In this document: positions 7,646 through 16,250 of the stretch, piece after piece
How the letters are laid out: every line of letters starts with the position of its first letter
Position numbering within the stretch: position 1 is the stretch's first letter
Origin: Candidatus Omnitrophota bacterium
GTDB taxonomy: Bacteria > Omnitrophota > Gorgyraeia > Zapsychrales > JANLHA01
DNA: 36,376 nt
Direction of reading: 5' to 3'
Assembly: GCA_020849375.1 (NCBI GenBank)
Contig: JADLGJ010000035.1
Span: 1 to 36,376 of the forward strand
Made by a program: the position numbers and the translations under genes
Notes under the pieces: generated by a model
Database searches by the model: none
What the model was told of the DNA's origin: nothing
The model's input: only the letters and a program-made list of their open reading frames with translations

Positions 7646-7674
7646 TTGTGCTTCAAGAAAATTCATTATATACT
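7646..7674 (+). promoter_or_regulatory. promoter of the prepilin gene
   Basis: -35 TTGTGC (7646-7651), 17-bp spacer, -10 TATACT (7669-7674). The expected transcript start near 7680-7682 coincides with an in-frame ATG at 7680, 21 bases before the start I prefer. The rest of the 7409-7645 gap holds only the opposing promoter and one unsupported 44-codon ORF. Confidence 0.5.
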
Positions 7675-7700
7675 TTATTATGGCTATTCAAGAGAATACT

Positions 7701-8123
7701 ATGATTTCATTATCCCGCAGGAAAGGATTCACTCTCATCGAGATCATGGTCGTCGTGATCATCCTCGGAGTTATTGCTAGCTTGGCACTCTCAAACTACC
7801 ACAATATCGGGGAACAAAACCGTTGTCGCGCCGCGCAGATGAACCTTCTCCGAATTTATAACGCGAGTAAAGTCAGAGAAGTCAAAGATACCACCCACAT
7901 ACATGTCACTGGGGCAGAGGATATCAATCTTGTATTGAAGATAAAAATTGATGACCCTAACTTTATTTATACGTATCGGTATTATGATAGTCTAAGCTGG
8001 CTTGCATCTGCAACACGAGTTAACGGACCTCCATATGGCTGTATGTTAGCTGTAAACTCAGACGAAGAAATAACTTCTATAATATGTCCCTCTGATTATT
8101 GCGGCACCAGCATTATCCCGTAA
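7701..8123 (+). CDS. type IV prepilin-like protein (orphan pseudopilin), 140 aa
   Basis: The N-terminus is a short basic leader with a prepilin-peptidase site, RRKGFTLIE, cleaved after the glycine, followed by the standard hydrophobic helix (IMVVVIILGVIASLALSNY) with Glu5 of the mature protein. The globular part has cysteines near its start and in the tail (IICPSDYCGT), consistent with a disulfide-closed loop. I choose the ATG at 7701 because it gives a 9-residue leader and has AAGAGA upstream; the ATG at 7680 would add 7 residues. No pilus assembly genes are nearby. Its codons look AT-richer than its neighbours, suggesting later arrival or fast evolution. It may be a minor pilin, secretion pseudopilin or adhesin. 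Confidence 0.85.
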   Translation: MISLSRRKGFTLIEIMVVVIILGVIASLALSNYHNIGEQNRCRAAQMNLLRIYNASKVREVKDTTHIHVTGAEDINLVLKIKIDDPNFIYTYRYYDSLSWLASATRVNGPPYGCMLAVNSDEEITSIICPSDYCGTSIIP

Positions 8124-8151
8124 TCACTAGTAATTTTATCGAGTTGAATTC

Positions 8152-8850
8152 TTAGACGGACGGTCCCGGCGAGTCTTGATTCAAGATCTCGCGATGGTGG
8201 CGTATCATTTTCGCCTGAATCATGTAAATGACCTCTTCGGCGATGTAGGTCGCGCGGTCGCATATCCGCTCGAGATCGCGTGCGACAAGAAGCAGAGGAA
8301 TAGCGCGGGGAGCGGTTTTGCCGTCTTTAACGATAAACCCGTCAATGAGGCGCTTAATGACCGCACTGCGCAATTGGTTGGATTCGCTGTCGGAGAGAAT
8401 AACTTTTTCGGCTAAAGGTTCATCATTATTAACAAAGGCATCAATCGCGTTCTTGACCATCCACTTTGCACTATCCGCTAAATGCGGGAGGTCATTAATA
8501 GGCCCCAAAAGAGCTCCCCCTTTGTCAGAAAGCTCAAGGACGCGCTGGCAAATATTCACCGTCAGGTCCGCGATCAATTCTAATTCAGCATTGATATGCA
8601 TGGCGGTCACAATAAAACGCAAATCCTTGGCCATCGGCTGAAAAAGCGCCAAAAGTTCGATCGCATGTTCTTCATTATCGATCTCGAGGTCGTCGATCTG
8701 TTCATCGCGTTCAATAACAGCTTCAGCAAGATTTTTATCTACTTTTTGTAAGGCTTCAAAAGAATCGTGGATCGCTTTTTCGGTCAGCGAAGCCATCTTC
8801 AGCAACTTCTCTTTTAGTTTTTGTAATTCGTCATCTAAATGTCTATCCAT
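8152..8850 (-). CDS. phoU: phosphate signalling complex protein PhoU
   Basis: Negative regulator linking the Pst phosphate transporter to the PhoR kinase. At 232 residues it is the usual length, with two repeated three-helix PhoU domains. Family features include the N-terminal region HLDDELQKLKEKLLKMASL and the acidic metal-cluster motif ERDEQIDDLEIDNEE near 47-61, repeated in weaker form in the second half (LLVARDLERICDRAT). AAGGAT lies 8 bases before the ATG. It is the last gene of the pstSCAB-phoU series, 62 bases after pstB. No clear terminator separates it from the convergent prepilin gene 28 bases away. Confidence 0.95.
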   Translation of the reverse strand: MDRHLDDELQKLKEKLLKMASLTEKAIHDSFEALQKVDKNLAEAVIERDEQIDDLEIDNEEHAIELLALFQPMAKDLRFIVTAMHINAELELIADLTVNICQRVLELSDKGGALLGPINDLPHLADSAKWMVKNAIDAFVNNDEPLAEKVILSDSESNQLRSAVIKRLIDGFIVKDGKTAPRAIPLLLVARDLERICDRATYIAEEVIYMIQAKMIRHHREILNQDSPGPSV

Positions 8851-8912
8851 TAATATGATCCTTTAATTGTGAATAATAATTAAGTTAAGTATATACCATA
8901 TCACAAAAATGT

Positions 8913-9674
8913 TTAACCAAATTTACCTGTTAAATAGGCTTCTGTGCGGCTGTCCTTCGGAGCGGTGAACATTTTTCCAGTCGGCTCGAACTCGATAAGG
9001 TCACCCATATACAAAAATGCCGTAAAATCAGAAACACGTGCGGCCTGCGCCGTATTATGCGTTACTATAGCAATCGTATAGTTCTTTTTCAACTCCAAGA
9101 TCAATTCTTCTATCTTGGCGGTCGCCATCGGATCCAACGCGGAGCATGGCTCATCGAAAAGGATCACCTCGGGCTTGACTGCAAGGGCGCGAGCGATACA
9201 CAAGCGCTGTTGTTGTCCACCAGATAAAGCTAAAGCAGAATCATTCAGCCGCTCCTTAACTTCTTCCCAAAGCGCGCCTCTCTTAAGGCTTTCCTCGACA
9301 ACGCCACTCAAATAATCGCGGTCCTTGACCCCCTGAATACGTAACCCATAGGCGATATTTTCAAATATGCTTTTAGGGAAAGGATTAGGTTTCTGAAAAA
9401 CCATACCGATCTCACGGCGCAATTCCGTCACATCTACACTCGATGCGTAAAGGTCCGTTCCTTTGTAAATAATATCCCCTTCATATCTGAAGTTTAGGAC
9501 AAGGTCATTCATCCGGTTCAAACAACGGATCAACGTACTTTTCCCACAGCCTGAAGGCCCCATCAAAGCCGTTACCGCTTTAGGTGGGATATCTAAATTG
9601 ACCTTCTTTAGGATCTGCTTAGCACCGTAAAATGTATTCAAATTCTGGATCTTGAAAACCGTTTCCCCCGACAT
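8913..9674 (-). CDS. pstB: phosphate ABC transporter ATP-binding protein PstB
   Basis: ATPase of the high-affinity phosphate importer. Walker A is GPSGCGKST, the Q-loop is in FQKPNPFP, the ABC signature is LSGGQQQR, Walker B is [13 protein letters not shown], and the switch histidine is in [14 protein letters not shown] start at the ATG at 9674 (253 residues) because AAGGTGG stands 5-6 bases before it and it follows the pstA stop by 2 bases; a GTG at 9683 would add three residues and overlap pstA. All catalytic residues appear intact. Confidence 0.95.
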   Translation of the reverse strand: MSGETVFKIQNLNTFYGAKQILKKVNLDIPPKAVTALMGPSGCGKSTLIRCLNRMNDLVLNFRYEGDIIYKGTDLYASSVDVTELRREIGMVFQKPNPFPKSIFENIAYGLRIQGVKDRDYLSGVVEESLKRGALWEEVKERLNDSALALSGGQQQRLCIARALAVKPEVILFDEPCSALDPMATAKIEELILELKKNYTIAIVTHNTAQAARVSDFTAFLYMGDLIEFEPTGKMFTAPKDSRTEAYLTGKFG

Positions 9675-9676
9675 AA

Positions 9677-10579
9677 TTACCACCTTTTCTGATTTTTATG
9701 GCGTAAATAAATAGCGATGGCGTTCATAAACAAGGTAATTAACAACAAAACAATGATCCCAGCCGCGGCATTAACAAGAAAGCCTTTTTGCGGACGGGAG
9801 ACCCAGTTAAATATTTGAATCGGTAAAACCGTGAACGGATCAAGAAAACCCTGCAACGTAAAATTCACGAACGGCGCCGATTTTGAGACCGAAACAGGAC
9901 TCGTCGGTAAGAATGGGATATAGGTCAAGGCCCCAATGGCAATCAATGGCGCAGTCTCCCCTATCGCGCGCGACATCGCCAAAATAATTCCAGTCATGAT
10001 ATTAGCGAGGGCGGCCGGTAAGACCTGATAACGCACTGTTTGCCACTTGGTCGCCCCAAGGGCTAAAGACGCTTCACGGATCGAAGACGGAACCGCGCGC
10101 AACGCTTCACGAGTCGAAAGGATAATGACCGGTAAAACGAGTAACCCCAAGGTCATCCCGCCGGTAATAACGCCGCGGTCGAGCTTCATTGCGCGCGCAA
10201 AAATCGCCAGGCCCAAAAGCCCATAAATAACCGACGGAACGCCGGCTAAATTCGCGATATTGATCTCTATAAAATTGGTCAGACGATTTTTGCGGGCATA
10301 TTCCTCAAGGTAGATCCCCGACCCGATCCCGATCGGGATCGCAAACAAGGCAGTCGTGACCATGATCCAAATCGTCCCCCCCCATGCCGCAAGAATACCG
10401 GCTTGCTCAGGCTTACGGGAAGGGTAACTCATAATAAACTGCCAATTCAAGCGGCTAAAACCATCCGTGAACACATCATACAAAAGCACGGCCAAAACCG
10501 CGAGCCCAAAGAAGGTCGTGAATAAACCGACGGCTTGAAAAACCCTGTCGCTAAATTTACTCCATTGATTCCTAGTCAT
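9677..10579 (-). CDS. pstA: phosphate ABC transporter permease PstA
   Basis: Inner-membrane subunit forming, with PstC, the phosphate channel. There are about six hydrophobic helices and the inner-membrane loop that docks to PstB ([20 protein letters not shown]). The best start is the ATG at 10579 (300 residues), which overlaps the pstC stop by 8 bases and has AGGA just upstream; an earlier in-frame codon at 10621 lies deep inside pstC. The end is followed after 2 bases by pstB, so translation of the three genes is coupled. Confidence 0.94.
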   Translation of the reverse strand: MTRNQWSKFSDRVFQAVGLFTTFFGLAVLAVLLYDVFTDGFSRLNWQFIMSYPSRKPEQAGILAAWGGTIWIMVTTALFAIPIGIGSGIYLEEYARKNRLTNFIEINIANLAGVPSVIYGLLGLAIFARAMKLDRGVITGGMTLGLLVLPVIILSTREALRAVPSSIREASLALGATKWQTVRYQVLPAALANIMTGIILAMSRAIGETAPLIAIGALTYIPFLPTSPVSVSKSAPFVNFTLQGFLDPFTVLPIQIFNWVSRPQKGFLVNAAAGIIVLLLITLFMNAIAIYLRHKNQKRW

Positions 10580-11465
10580 AAACTTCCTGGAAATGTTTAC
10601 GCAATTTGTAACTAATGACATTAAGAATAAAGGTCAATAAAAATAAACTTAACCCACAAACAAAGATAGTTTTATATTCAATCGTGCCGTGCGGCGTGTC
10701 ACCCAAGCTGACTTGAACAATATATGCGGTGATCGTCATCACGGGAACTAACGGATTCGCGGTCAAGGTTGGCTGCTGTCCGGCGGCAATGGCGACGATC
10801 ATAGTCTCACCGATCGCGCGGGAAATGGCCAAAATAACAGCGGCCGTGATCCCGGAAAGTGCGGCCGGAAAAACGATACGAAAAGCGACTTGTAATTTAT
10901 GTGATCCGAGCGCATAAGCCCCTTCCTTCAGTCCCGAAGGAACAGCATGCATTGCGTCCTCACTTAACGAAGAGACCATCGGAATAATCATAACCCCCAT
11001 CACAAAGCCGGCTGAAAGCGCGCTAAAACCGGAAATGCTCGGGATAACCATTTTCAGGAGCGGAGTCACAAATAATAAAGCAAAATATCCATAAACTACC
11101 GTAGGAATTGCCGCGAGAATTTCCATTAAGGGCTTAATAATATTACGCGCCTTCGCGGAAGCATATTCGCTCAAGTAAACCGCACTGGCTAAACCGAAAG
11201 GAACAGCCACTAAAATCGCGATCACGGTCGTTAAGAACGTGCCGGACAAAAGCGGTAAAATGCCGAAATGTTTATTAGTGAAAAGCGGGGTCCATTCTGT
11301 ATCGGTCAAAAACTCAACAATCGAAACTTTCTGAAAGAAACCGATACTTTCGGAAAGTAAAACCCAAATGATGCCAAACGTCGTAAAAACTGACAAGAGG
11401 CTGCATAAAAACAGCAGCCTCTCGATCAGTTTTTCTTGGAACTTTATTGAACCATCTAACTTCAT
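10572..11465 (-). CDS. pstC: phosphate ABC transporter permease PstC
   Basis: Partner permease of PstA in the phosphate importer, 297 residues. It has six predicted membrane helices, the first at about 17-38, a periplasmic segment with [16 protein letters not shown] near 55-70, and the coupling-helix motif [19 protein letters not shown]. It begins 3 bases after the pstS stop and overlaps pstA by 8 bases. GGAAAA about 8 bases upstream is a weak ribosome site, so coupling to pstS is likely. Confidence 0.94.
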   Translation of the reverse strand: MKLDGSIKFQEKLIERLLFLCSLLSVFTTFGIIWVLLSESIGFFQKVSIVEFLTDTEWTPLFTNKHFGILPLLSGTFLTTVIAILVAVPFGLASAVYLSEYASAKARNIIKPLMEILAAIPTVVYGYFALLFVTPLLKMVIPSISGFSALSAGFVMGVMIIPMVSSLSEDAMHAVPSGLKEGAYALGSHKLQVAFRIVFPAALSGITAAVILAISRAIGETMIVAIAAGQQPTLTANPLVPVMTITAYIVQVSLGDTPHGTIEYKTIFVCGLSLFLLTFILNVISYKLRKHFQEVYD

Positions 11466-11468
11466 TTA

Positions 11469-12461
11469 TTATTTTTCCATACGGACGATGTCAGCGATGG
11501 ACATCCCCGCCGTAGAGATCCCGGAGAACACGGTTCCCGGAACACCATTGGCGAAACGGTTCTTTCCTGCTTCATAAGCATCGGCAGGAAGCGGGATATA
11601 TCCGACCTCTTCGACGAGTGCAACGGCATGGTCCAAGTAGTAATTCACAAAATCCTGGACTTTCTGGCGCTTCATCGCATCTTTAGAAACATAGATAAAG
11701 ATCGGACGAGCTAATGGTTGATAAGTCCCATTCTTAACAGTTTCCATGGACGGTTCGATCGGGCCTTCGCCATTGCCGGCCTTCTCATCATCAACCGCGA
11801 CCAACTTCAATTTATCTTTATTTTGTTCATAGTACGCAAGCCCGAAATAACCAATGCTTCCTTTATCAGAAGCGATCCCTTCAACGAGGACGTTATCATC
11901 TTCGCTGGCGGTATAATCACCGCGGCTGCTGCCGCCTTTACCATTGATGACTTCGGTAAAGTAGTCGAAGGTCCCTGAATCGGTTCCCGGCCCGAATAAA
12001 CGGATCTCAACATCCGGAAAACCATCACGAACTTGGCTCCACTTCGTGACCATTCCTTGAGCGCCCGGTTCCCAGATCTTTTTGAGTTCCGCAACGGTCA
12101 AGTGATCAACCCATGTGTTCTCTTTATTAACCATAACAGCTAAACCGTCAAAAGCAACGGGAAGCTCGACGTATTGGATCCCCGCGGCTTTACAAGTCGC
12201 CACTTCACTGGACTTAATCGGACGGGAAGCATCGCTGATATCGGTTTCACCGCGGCAAAAACGCTTAAAACCACCGCCGGTCCCGGAAATCCCGACCATG
12301 ACCTTGGTCCCGCCGGAAGCCTTACCGAATTCCTCAGCCACCGCTTCCGTAATCGGAAAAACGGTACTGGAACCGTCCGCCTTGATCACTTCCGCGCCGG
12401 CATTTTGACTTAAGAGCAGAACTGCCCAAAAAGCCGCTAACATCATCATTGTTTTTTTCAT
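11469..12461 (-). CDS. pstS: periplasmic phosphate-binding protein PstS
   Basis: Solute-binding protein that captures phosphate for PstCAB. A signal peptide covers residues 1-23 (MKKTMMM, hydrophobic core, AGA cleavage). Phosphate-contact segments typical of the family are visible: [13 protein letters not shown] (28-40), [22 protein letters not shown] and [12 protein letters not shown]. At 330 residues it is the usual length. AGGAG stands 7-8 bases before the ATG, with its own promoter and a small hairpin in the leader. First gene of pstSCAB-phoU, 77 bases after the porin gene, so it may be transcribed both from its own promoter and by read-through from the Pho-box promoter upstream. Confidence 0.96.
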   Translation of the reverse strand: MKKTMMMLAAFWAVLLLSQNAGAEVIKADGSSTVFPITEAVAEEFGKASGGTKVMVGISGTGGGFKRFCRGETDISDASRPIKSSEVATCKAAGIQYVELPVAFDGLAVMVNKENTWVDHLTVAELKKIWEPGAQGMVTKWSQVRDGFPDVEIRLFGPGTDSGTFDYFTEVINGKGGSSRGDYTASEDDNVLVEGIASDKGSIGYFGLAYYEQNKDKLKLVAVDDEKAGNGEGPIEPSMETVKNGTYQPLARPIFIYVSKDAMKRQKVQDFVNYYLDHAVALVEEVGYIPLPADAYEAGKNRFANGVPGTVFSGISTAGMSIADIVRMEK

Positions 12462-12474
12462 TAAGTTCTCCTTA

Positions 12475-12488
12475 CCCCTTTTAAGGGG
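12475..12488 (-). other. small hairpin in the pstS leader next to the ribosome site
   Basis: CCCCTT and AAGGGG form a 6-bp stem with a 2-base loop immediately before the AAGGAG ribosome site of pstS. The CCCCTT arm could also pair, with one mismatch, to the ribosome site itself. It could tune translation or act as an mRNA 5' cap. Such a tight loop may breathe, so the function is uncertain. Confidence 0.4.
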
Positions 12489-12502
12489 ACTTACGGTTAA
12501 TC

Positions 12503-12530
12503 ATTATACTGACCGAATTCTAATTTTCAA
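12503..12530 (-). promoter_or_regulatory. promoter of pstSCAB-phoU
   Basis: On the minus strand, -35 TTGAAA (12530-12525), 16-bp spacer, -10 TATAAT (12508-12503), near consensus. I saw no Pho-box-like direct repeats here, so this promoter may give basal expression. Confidence 0.7.
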
Positions 12531-12538
12531 CTCTAGGT

Positions 12539-13801
12539 TTAGAATTTGACTACGAGGTCACCTTGGATCAAGGTTTCCTGATTATCAGTCCCTTTGTTAC
12601 GGTTCGAAGCGTAATAATCAAGGCCGAAACTCACGTTTTTCAATAAACCGACGGTTAACATCGCTTCATGGGAATAAATGTCCGTACGGCCGCCTAAACG
12701 GTCAGAATCCGGGAACACATCCGGAAACGCATCTTTCCCGAGATCGACATATTGGTACTTAACTTGCCATTGGCCCATACCATCAACCTTGGCGTTCCCA
12801 AAAACAAACCCAGAAGCCCAGCCCATATTCAATTCACTCGGTTCCGGGTTATTGATCATGTCAGCAAATATCGCGATACGTTCATCAATGCCAAAAGGAA
12901 GGCCGCCAAATAACTCCTTCACCCCAACTTCGGCAGAAACGGCAACGGAGTCGTAATCATATTGGAGATTTGCATCCGCAGCATTGGCAACCTGGGTATT
13001 GGTGTTATTTTCATTATCCAGATCATAGCCTTTGACACCATGGAAATTAAAATAGGTCGCGGCCAACTTCCCATCGATCTGATCTTTCTTGTAACTAACC
13101 CCGCCCTGAACATAGGTCATGAACGGATCCGTCGTATCCGTAGCGCTGCTTTCATCAAGGATCCATACCCCGCCGTTAACAAACCCTTTGATCCCCATAT
13201 CGATAGAAAGATCTTTTTGAAAATTGGCTGACATACCATAAGGATTGATGTCGGTATCGAACATCATGTCTGTAGTTTGCCAAAAATAATTTGAGAAAAC
13301 AAACTTACCGCCGATCACTTTGGCCCACGGAGCAGCTGCATATTCGATTGAGGAGTAGTCTAACCGGATATCCGGGCGTTCGAAGGTATTTTCCCATGTA
13401 ACATTCGTGGAACGCGGATCGGTCCCTCCCGAAGCAAGCCCGGCAGAAACGGTCACAGTCTTGATCGGCGCAATATCGATCCCCAGACGGTAACGGGTTC
13501 TCCCGCGGTTTCTTGACACTGTGGATGTTTGTGTTTCTTCATATTGATAGCGAAGACGAACATCCCCCTTGAGCTTCATCGACTGAACCCAAGACGGGAG
13601 ATTACGCTGGAACGCATCTTCCTGTATAAGCTTTTCATCAGCAGCGATATCGCCTTTGAGTTTACGGGCTTCTTCTTTCGTGAACGTGCCTTTTTCAACC
13701 AATTTCTCAAGCAAGGCGTCGACGGATGTCGCGGCAGAGCTCACCGAGCTCCAACACACAACCGCCATAACTGTTAATAATAAACTTAAAATCTTTTTCA
13801 T
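12539..13801 (-). CDS. outer-membrane porin, putative porin family, phosphate-regulon context
   Basis: A 420-residue outer-membrane beta-barrel. A signal peptide (1-24, cleavage near SSAA/T) is followed by a short helical, charged segment (about 26-62, VDALLEKLVEKGTFTKEEA), typical of porins with a periplasmic anchor or coiled region. Many alternating amphipathic strands follow, and the chain ends in LVVKF with the terminal phenylalanine used for barrel insertion. The content resembles the Porin_5 (putative porin) family. Its place between PhoBR and Pst suggests a phosphate or polyphosphate entry pore, like OprP or PhoE in function, but substrate choice cannot be read here. AAGGAG lies 6 bases before the ATG. 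Confidence 0.88.
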   Translation of the reverse strand: MKKILSLLLTVMAVVCWSSVSSAATSVDALLEKLVEKGTFTKEEARKLKGDIAADEKLIQEDAFQRNLPSWVQSMKLKGDVRLRYQYEETQTSTVSRNRGRTRYRLGIDIAPIKTVTVSAGLASGGTDPRSTNVTWENTFERPDIRLDYSSIEYAAAPWAKVIGGKFVFSNYFWQTTDMMFDTDINPYGMSANFQKDLSIDMGIKGFVNGGVWILDESSATDTTDPFMTYVQGGVSYKKDQIDGKLAATYFNFHGVKGYDLDNENNTNTQVANAADANLQYDYDSVAVSAEVGVKELFGGLPFGIDERIAIFADMINNPEPSELNMGWASGFVFGNAKVDGMGQWQVKYQYVDLGKDAFPDVFPDSDRLGGRTDIYSHEAMLTVGLLKNVSFGLDYYASNRNKGTDNQETLIQGDLVVKF

Positions 13802-13842
13802 TTCTGCTCCTTTTTAATTATTGCTATTGAGTGAACGGCCGA

Positions 13843-14013
13843 TCAAACGCAACCGTGATCCAATAGTTTTAAAGTGTCCTCTATATATTCAACTTCGTGT
13901 TGGTCGGAATTTCCCAACATGTCCATCAATTGCTGGAAGGGGACCATTTTGCGACGAAGATAAGTCACCGCATAGTCTTCATGTAAGCTCGAAAATGGCT
14001 TACGGGGTTCCAT
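13843..14013 (-). CDS. small hypothetical protein in the phosphate block, 56 aa
   Basis: A short gene between phoR and the porin. It has the best ribosome site in the window, AAAGGAGGTGAACC directly before the ATG at 14013. The product is a soluble, probably all-helical protein (FSSLHEDYAVTYLRRKMVPF at 7-26, then an acidic helix HEVEYIEDTLKLLDH at 39-53), with no signal peptide or membrane helix. I recognise no family. It sits downstream of four Pho-box-like repeats, so it may be phosphate-controlled and could act as a small adaptor or RNA/protein-binding factor. It ends 41 bases before the porin start and is probably co-transcribed with it. Confidence 0.72.
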   Translation of the reverse strand: MEPRKPFSSLHEDYAVTYLRRKMVPFQQLMDMLGNSDQHEVEYIEDTLKLLDHGCV

Positions 14014-14037
14014 GGTTCACCTCCTTTCATTACTAAC

Positions 14038-14091
14038 AATGTAGCTTTGGAGTATGAACGCTAAATGGCAGAAATGTGAACAGTCTGTGAA
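14038..14091 (-). promoter_or_regulatory. Pho-box-like tandem repeats and -10 of the small gene/porin promoter
   Basis: On the minus strand, four units start exactly 11 bp apart: TTCACA (14091-14086), TTCACA (14080-14075), GCCATT (14069-14064, degenerate) and TTCATA (14058-14053). A 9-bp gap then leads to a possible -10, TACATT (14043-14038). An 11-bp period with a TTxACA-like core is the layout of PhoB/PhoP binding sites (compare the Bacillus PhoP box TT[A/C/T]A[C/T]A), with the repeats replacing a -35. phoB and phoR lie next door. Confidence 0.65.
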
Positions 14092-14146
14092 CTGTTTAAA
14101 GAATCTATTCTCAAGGATTTAGGCGTGGAGAAAGACAAATGTGACG

Positions 14147-15544
14147 CTAGACCGCCGGTAATGTGAAGCAGAATGTTGAGCCCTGGCCGAGCTGGCTTTG
14201 AGCTCTAATATCACCGCCGTGGGCCTGAATGATGTGCTTAACGATGGATAGACCAAGTCCGGTGCCGGGGATGTCTCGGGAATGGGATTTATCAACACGG
14301 TAAAATCGTTCAAAAACGCGCGGAAGGTCCTGGGGCGGGATACCGATCCCGGTGTCGGCGATACAAACCTCAACCCAATCACCTTTGATCGTTGCGGAAA
14401 TAAGGATCTCACCGCCGGCTTTATTATATTTGATCGCGTTCTCAATCAAATTCAAAAAGATCTGCGAGACAGCGGAGTCATCAGCCTTAACCTGCGGAAG
14501 GTTTTGCGGAATATCCAGGCGCACTTTTAATTCATGCTGATTGATCTGCTGCGTTAAACCCGCCAAGCTCCAATCCACGATCTTTGCAATACTACACGGC
14601 TTAAGGTCCAAAACGGGACGATCAAGTTCGCTGCGCGCCAAAAGCAATAGGTCGTCGACCAACTTCGCCAACCGGTCGGATTCTGAATAAATGATCTTGA
14701 GGAAATCACGGGCATGGTCTTTGTCTTCGATCGCGCCATCAAGTAGCGTTTCAGAATAACCTTTGATGTTAGCGACTGGCGTCCGAAACTCATGTGACAC
14801 ATTGGCCACGAAATCCTTACGGATCGTCTCAAGCCTTCTCAAGTCGGTAATATCATGAAAAACAAGGACCGCGCCATCAGCTTTTCCATCACGGAGAACC
14901 GGCGCTGCGTGAACCCGCAATATCTTCTCTTCAGGCAAGAAAAAAGACATCTCCCGGCCATTGACGATTTGACGGAATTCCAAAGCGCGGTCAACGATGT
15001 CCTGGACTTCAATATTCCGGATCACTTCCAAAGGTTTACGGCCAACGGCTTGATGTTCGACGCGCAAGATCTTTTTCAACGTCTCATTGATCAAAAGGAT
15101 CTTACCGTCGGTGTTAACGACCATGACCCCCTCGACCATACTTAAAAAAACCGCTTCAAGGCGGCTTTTAGCGGTCGTCACGTCATCCATACGATAACGG
15201 ATCTGTAGCGACATAAAATCAACTGCTTTCGCTAGATCAGCGATCTCATCGTTCTGCCATAGTGATATTTTCTGTGAGAAATCTCCAGCCGCGATTGCCT
15301 GCGCGATCTTCGAAATCCGTTCAATAGGGCGGGTAATACGATGGGAAAGGATAAAATTCAAAAAAATAGCTAACGCGACCGAGATCAGAACCGCGATCCA
15401 GAGAAATCGCTCTAAATGAACAGCGCTGGCAGGGATCTTTGAAAATTGCAGTGTTTGATCGAGATAAAAATAAAGCCCAAAGAGGACAAAAGCAACCAAG
15501 AGGCCAAAAGTGAGCGTGATCTTTTGATGGCTTTTAAGACTCAC
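14147..15544 (-). CDS. phoR: phosphate-regulon sensor histidine kinase PhoR
   Basis: Membrane sensor kinase, 465 residues: transmembrane helices at about 10-28 and 47-66, a HAMP domain (67-118), a PAS domain (about 125-235), then HisKA with phospho-acceptor H251 in NVSHEFRTP and a HATPase_c domain with N, G1 and G2 boxes (NLIENAIKYNKAGG, DTGIGIPPQDLPRVFERFYR, GTGLGLSIVKHI). The small periplasmic loop (about 18 residues) and the PAS domain fit the PhoR type, which senses through Pst/PhoU instead of binding phosphate directly. GTG start, directly after the phoB stop, with GAGG 5 bases upstream. The assignment to phosphate rests on the family look and on the Pst genes beside it. Confidence 0.9.
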   Translation of the reverse strand: MSLKSHQKITLTFGLLVAFVLFGLYFYLDQTLQFSKIPASAVHLERFLWIAVLISVALAIFLNFILSHRITRPIERISKIAQAIAAGDFSQKISLWQNDEIADLAKAVDFMSLQIRYRMDDVTTAKSRLEAVFLSMVEGVMVVNTDGKILLINETLKKILRVEHQAVGRKPLEVIRNIEVQDIVDRALEFRQIVNGREMSFFLPEEKILRVHAAPVLRDGKADGAVLVFHDITDLRRLETIRKDFVANVSHEFRTPVANIKGYSETLLDGAIEDKDHARDFLKIIYSESDRLAKLVDDLLLLARSELDRPVLDLKPCSIAKIVDWSLAGLTQQINQHELKVRLDIPQNLPQVKADDSAVSQIFLNLIENAIKYNKAGGEILISATIKGDWVEVCIADTGIGIPPQDLPRVFERFYRVDKSHSRDIPGTGLGLSIVKHIIQAHGGDIRAQSQLGQGSTFCFTLPAV

Positions 15545-16246
15545 TTATTCCTCATCATCCATAAAACGGTACCCTAAGCCGCGGATCGTTTCGAGAACAT
15601 CACCCGCCCTCCCAAGTTTCTGACGTAGGCGCTTGACATGCGTATCCACGGTACGGGTCGTGACATCCGCTTCAATGTTCCAAACATCACTTAAAAGCTG
15701 TTCGCGCGATTGCACACGGCCGCGCCGTTCAAGCAAGATCGTCAGCAATTTAAATTCCATCGGCGTCAAAACGATCTCTTTACCCTTCACGCTGACGCGG
15801 TGGCGGGGAATATCGATTTCCAGGTCGCCGGATCGCAAATTCTCTTTGAGTTGAACCTGCTTACTCTTACCCTGCCCACGGCGCAAGATCGTTTTAGCAC
15901 GCAGGACAAGTTCACGCGGGCTAAAAGGTTTGACAACATAATCATCAGCGCCCAGCTCAAAACCGACAACGCGGTCAACTTCTTCCCCGCGAGCGGTCAG
16001 GATCATGATCGGGATCGATGACAAACGACTATCATCTTTCAGCCGACGGCAAGTTTCTAAACCATCCATTTTGGGCAGCATCAGGTCAAGAATGATAAGA
16101 TCGGCCATTTGCTTGGATAAATGCTCCAAAGCATCTTCACCGGTGATCGTCACAAAGACACGGTAACCCGCTTTTTCTAAATTATAACGGACCAGCTTAG
16201 CGATATTCTGGTCATCTTCAACAACAAGGATGGTTTCTTGTGCCAT
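15545..16246 (-). CDS. phoB: phosphate-regulon response regulator PhoB (OmpR/PhoB family)
   Basis: Two-domain DNA-binding response regulator. The receiver domain has the acidic pair E10-D11 and D12, the phospho-acceptor D54 in LDLMLPKMDG, a T in LTARGEE and K in VVKPFSPREL. The C-terminal winged helix (about 130-230) has the trans-activation loop and recognition helix region RTVDTHVKRLRQKLG and the ending IRGLGYRF. I start at the ATG at 16246 (233 residues), 4 bases after the upstream stop; an earlier in-frame codon would extend into the dienelactone hydrolase gene. Likely binds the 11-bp repeats at 14053-14091. Confidence 0.92.
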   Translation of the reverse strand: MAQETILVVEDDQNIAKLVRYNLEKAGYRVFVTITGEDALEHLSKQMADLIILDLMLPKMDGLETCRRLKDDSRLSSIPIMILTARGEEVDRVVGFELGADDYVVKPFSPRELVLRAKTILRRGQGKSKQVQLKENLRSGDLEIDIPRHRVSVKGKEIVLTPMEFKLLTILLERRGRVQSREQLLSDVWNIEADVTTRTVDTHVKRLRQKLGRAGDVLETIRGLGYRFMDDEE

Positions 16247-16250
16247 AAAA

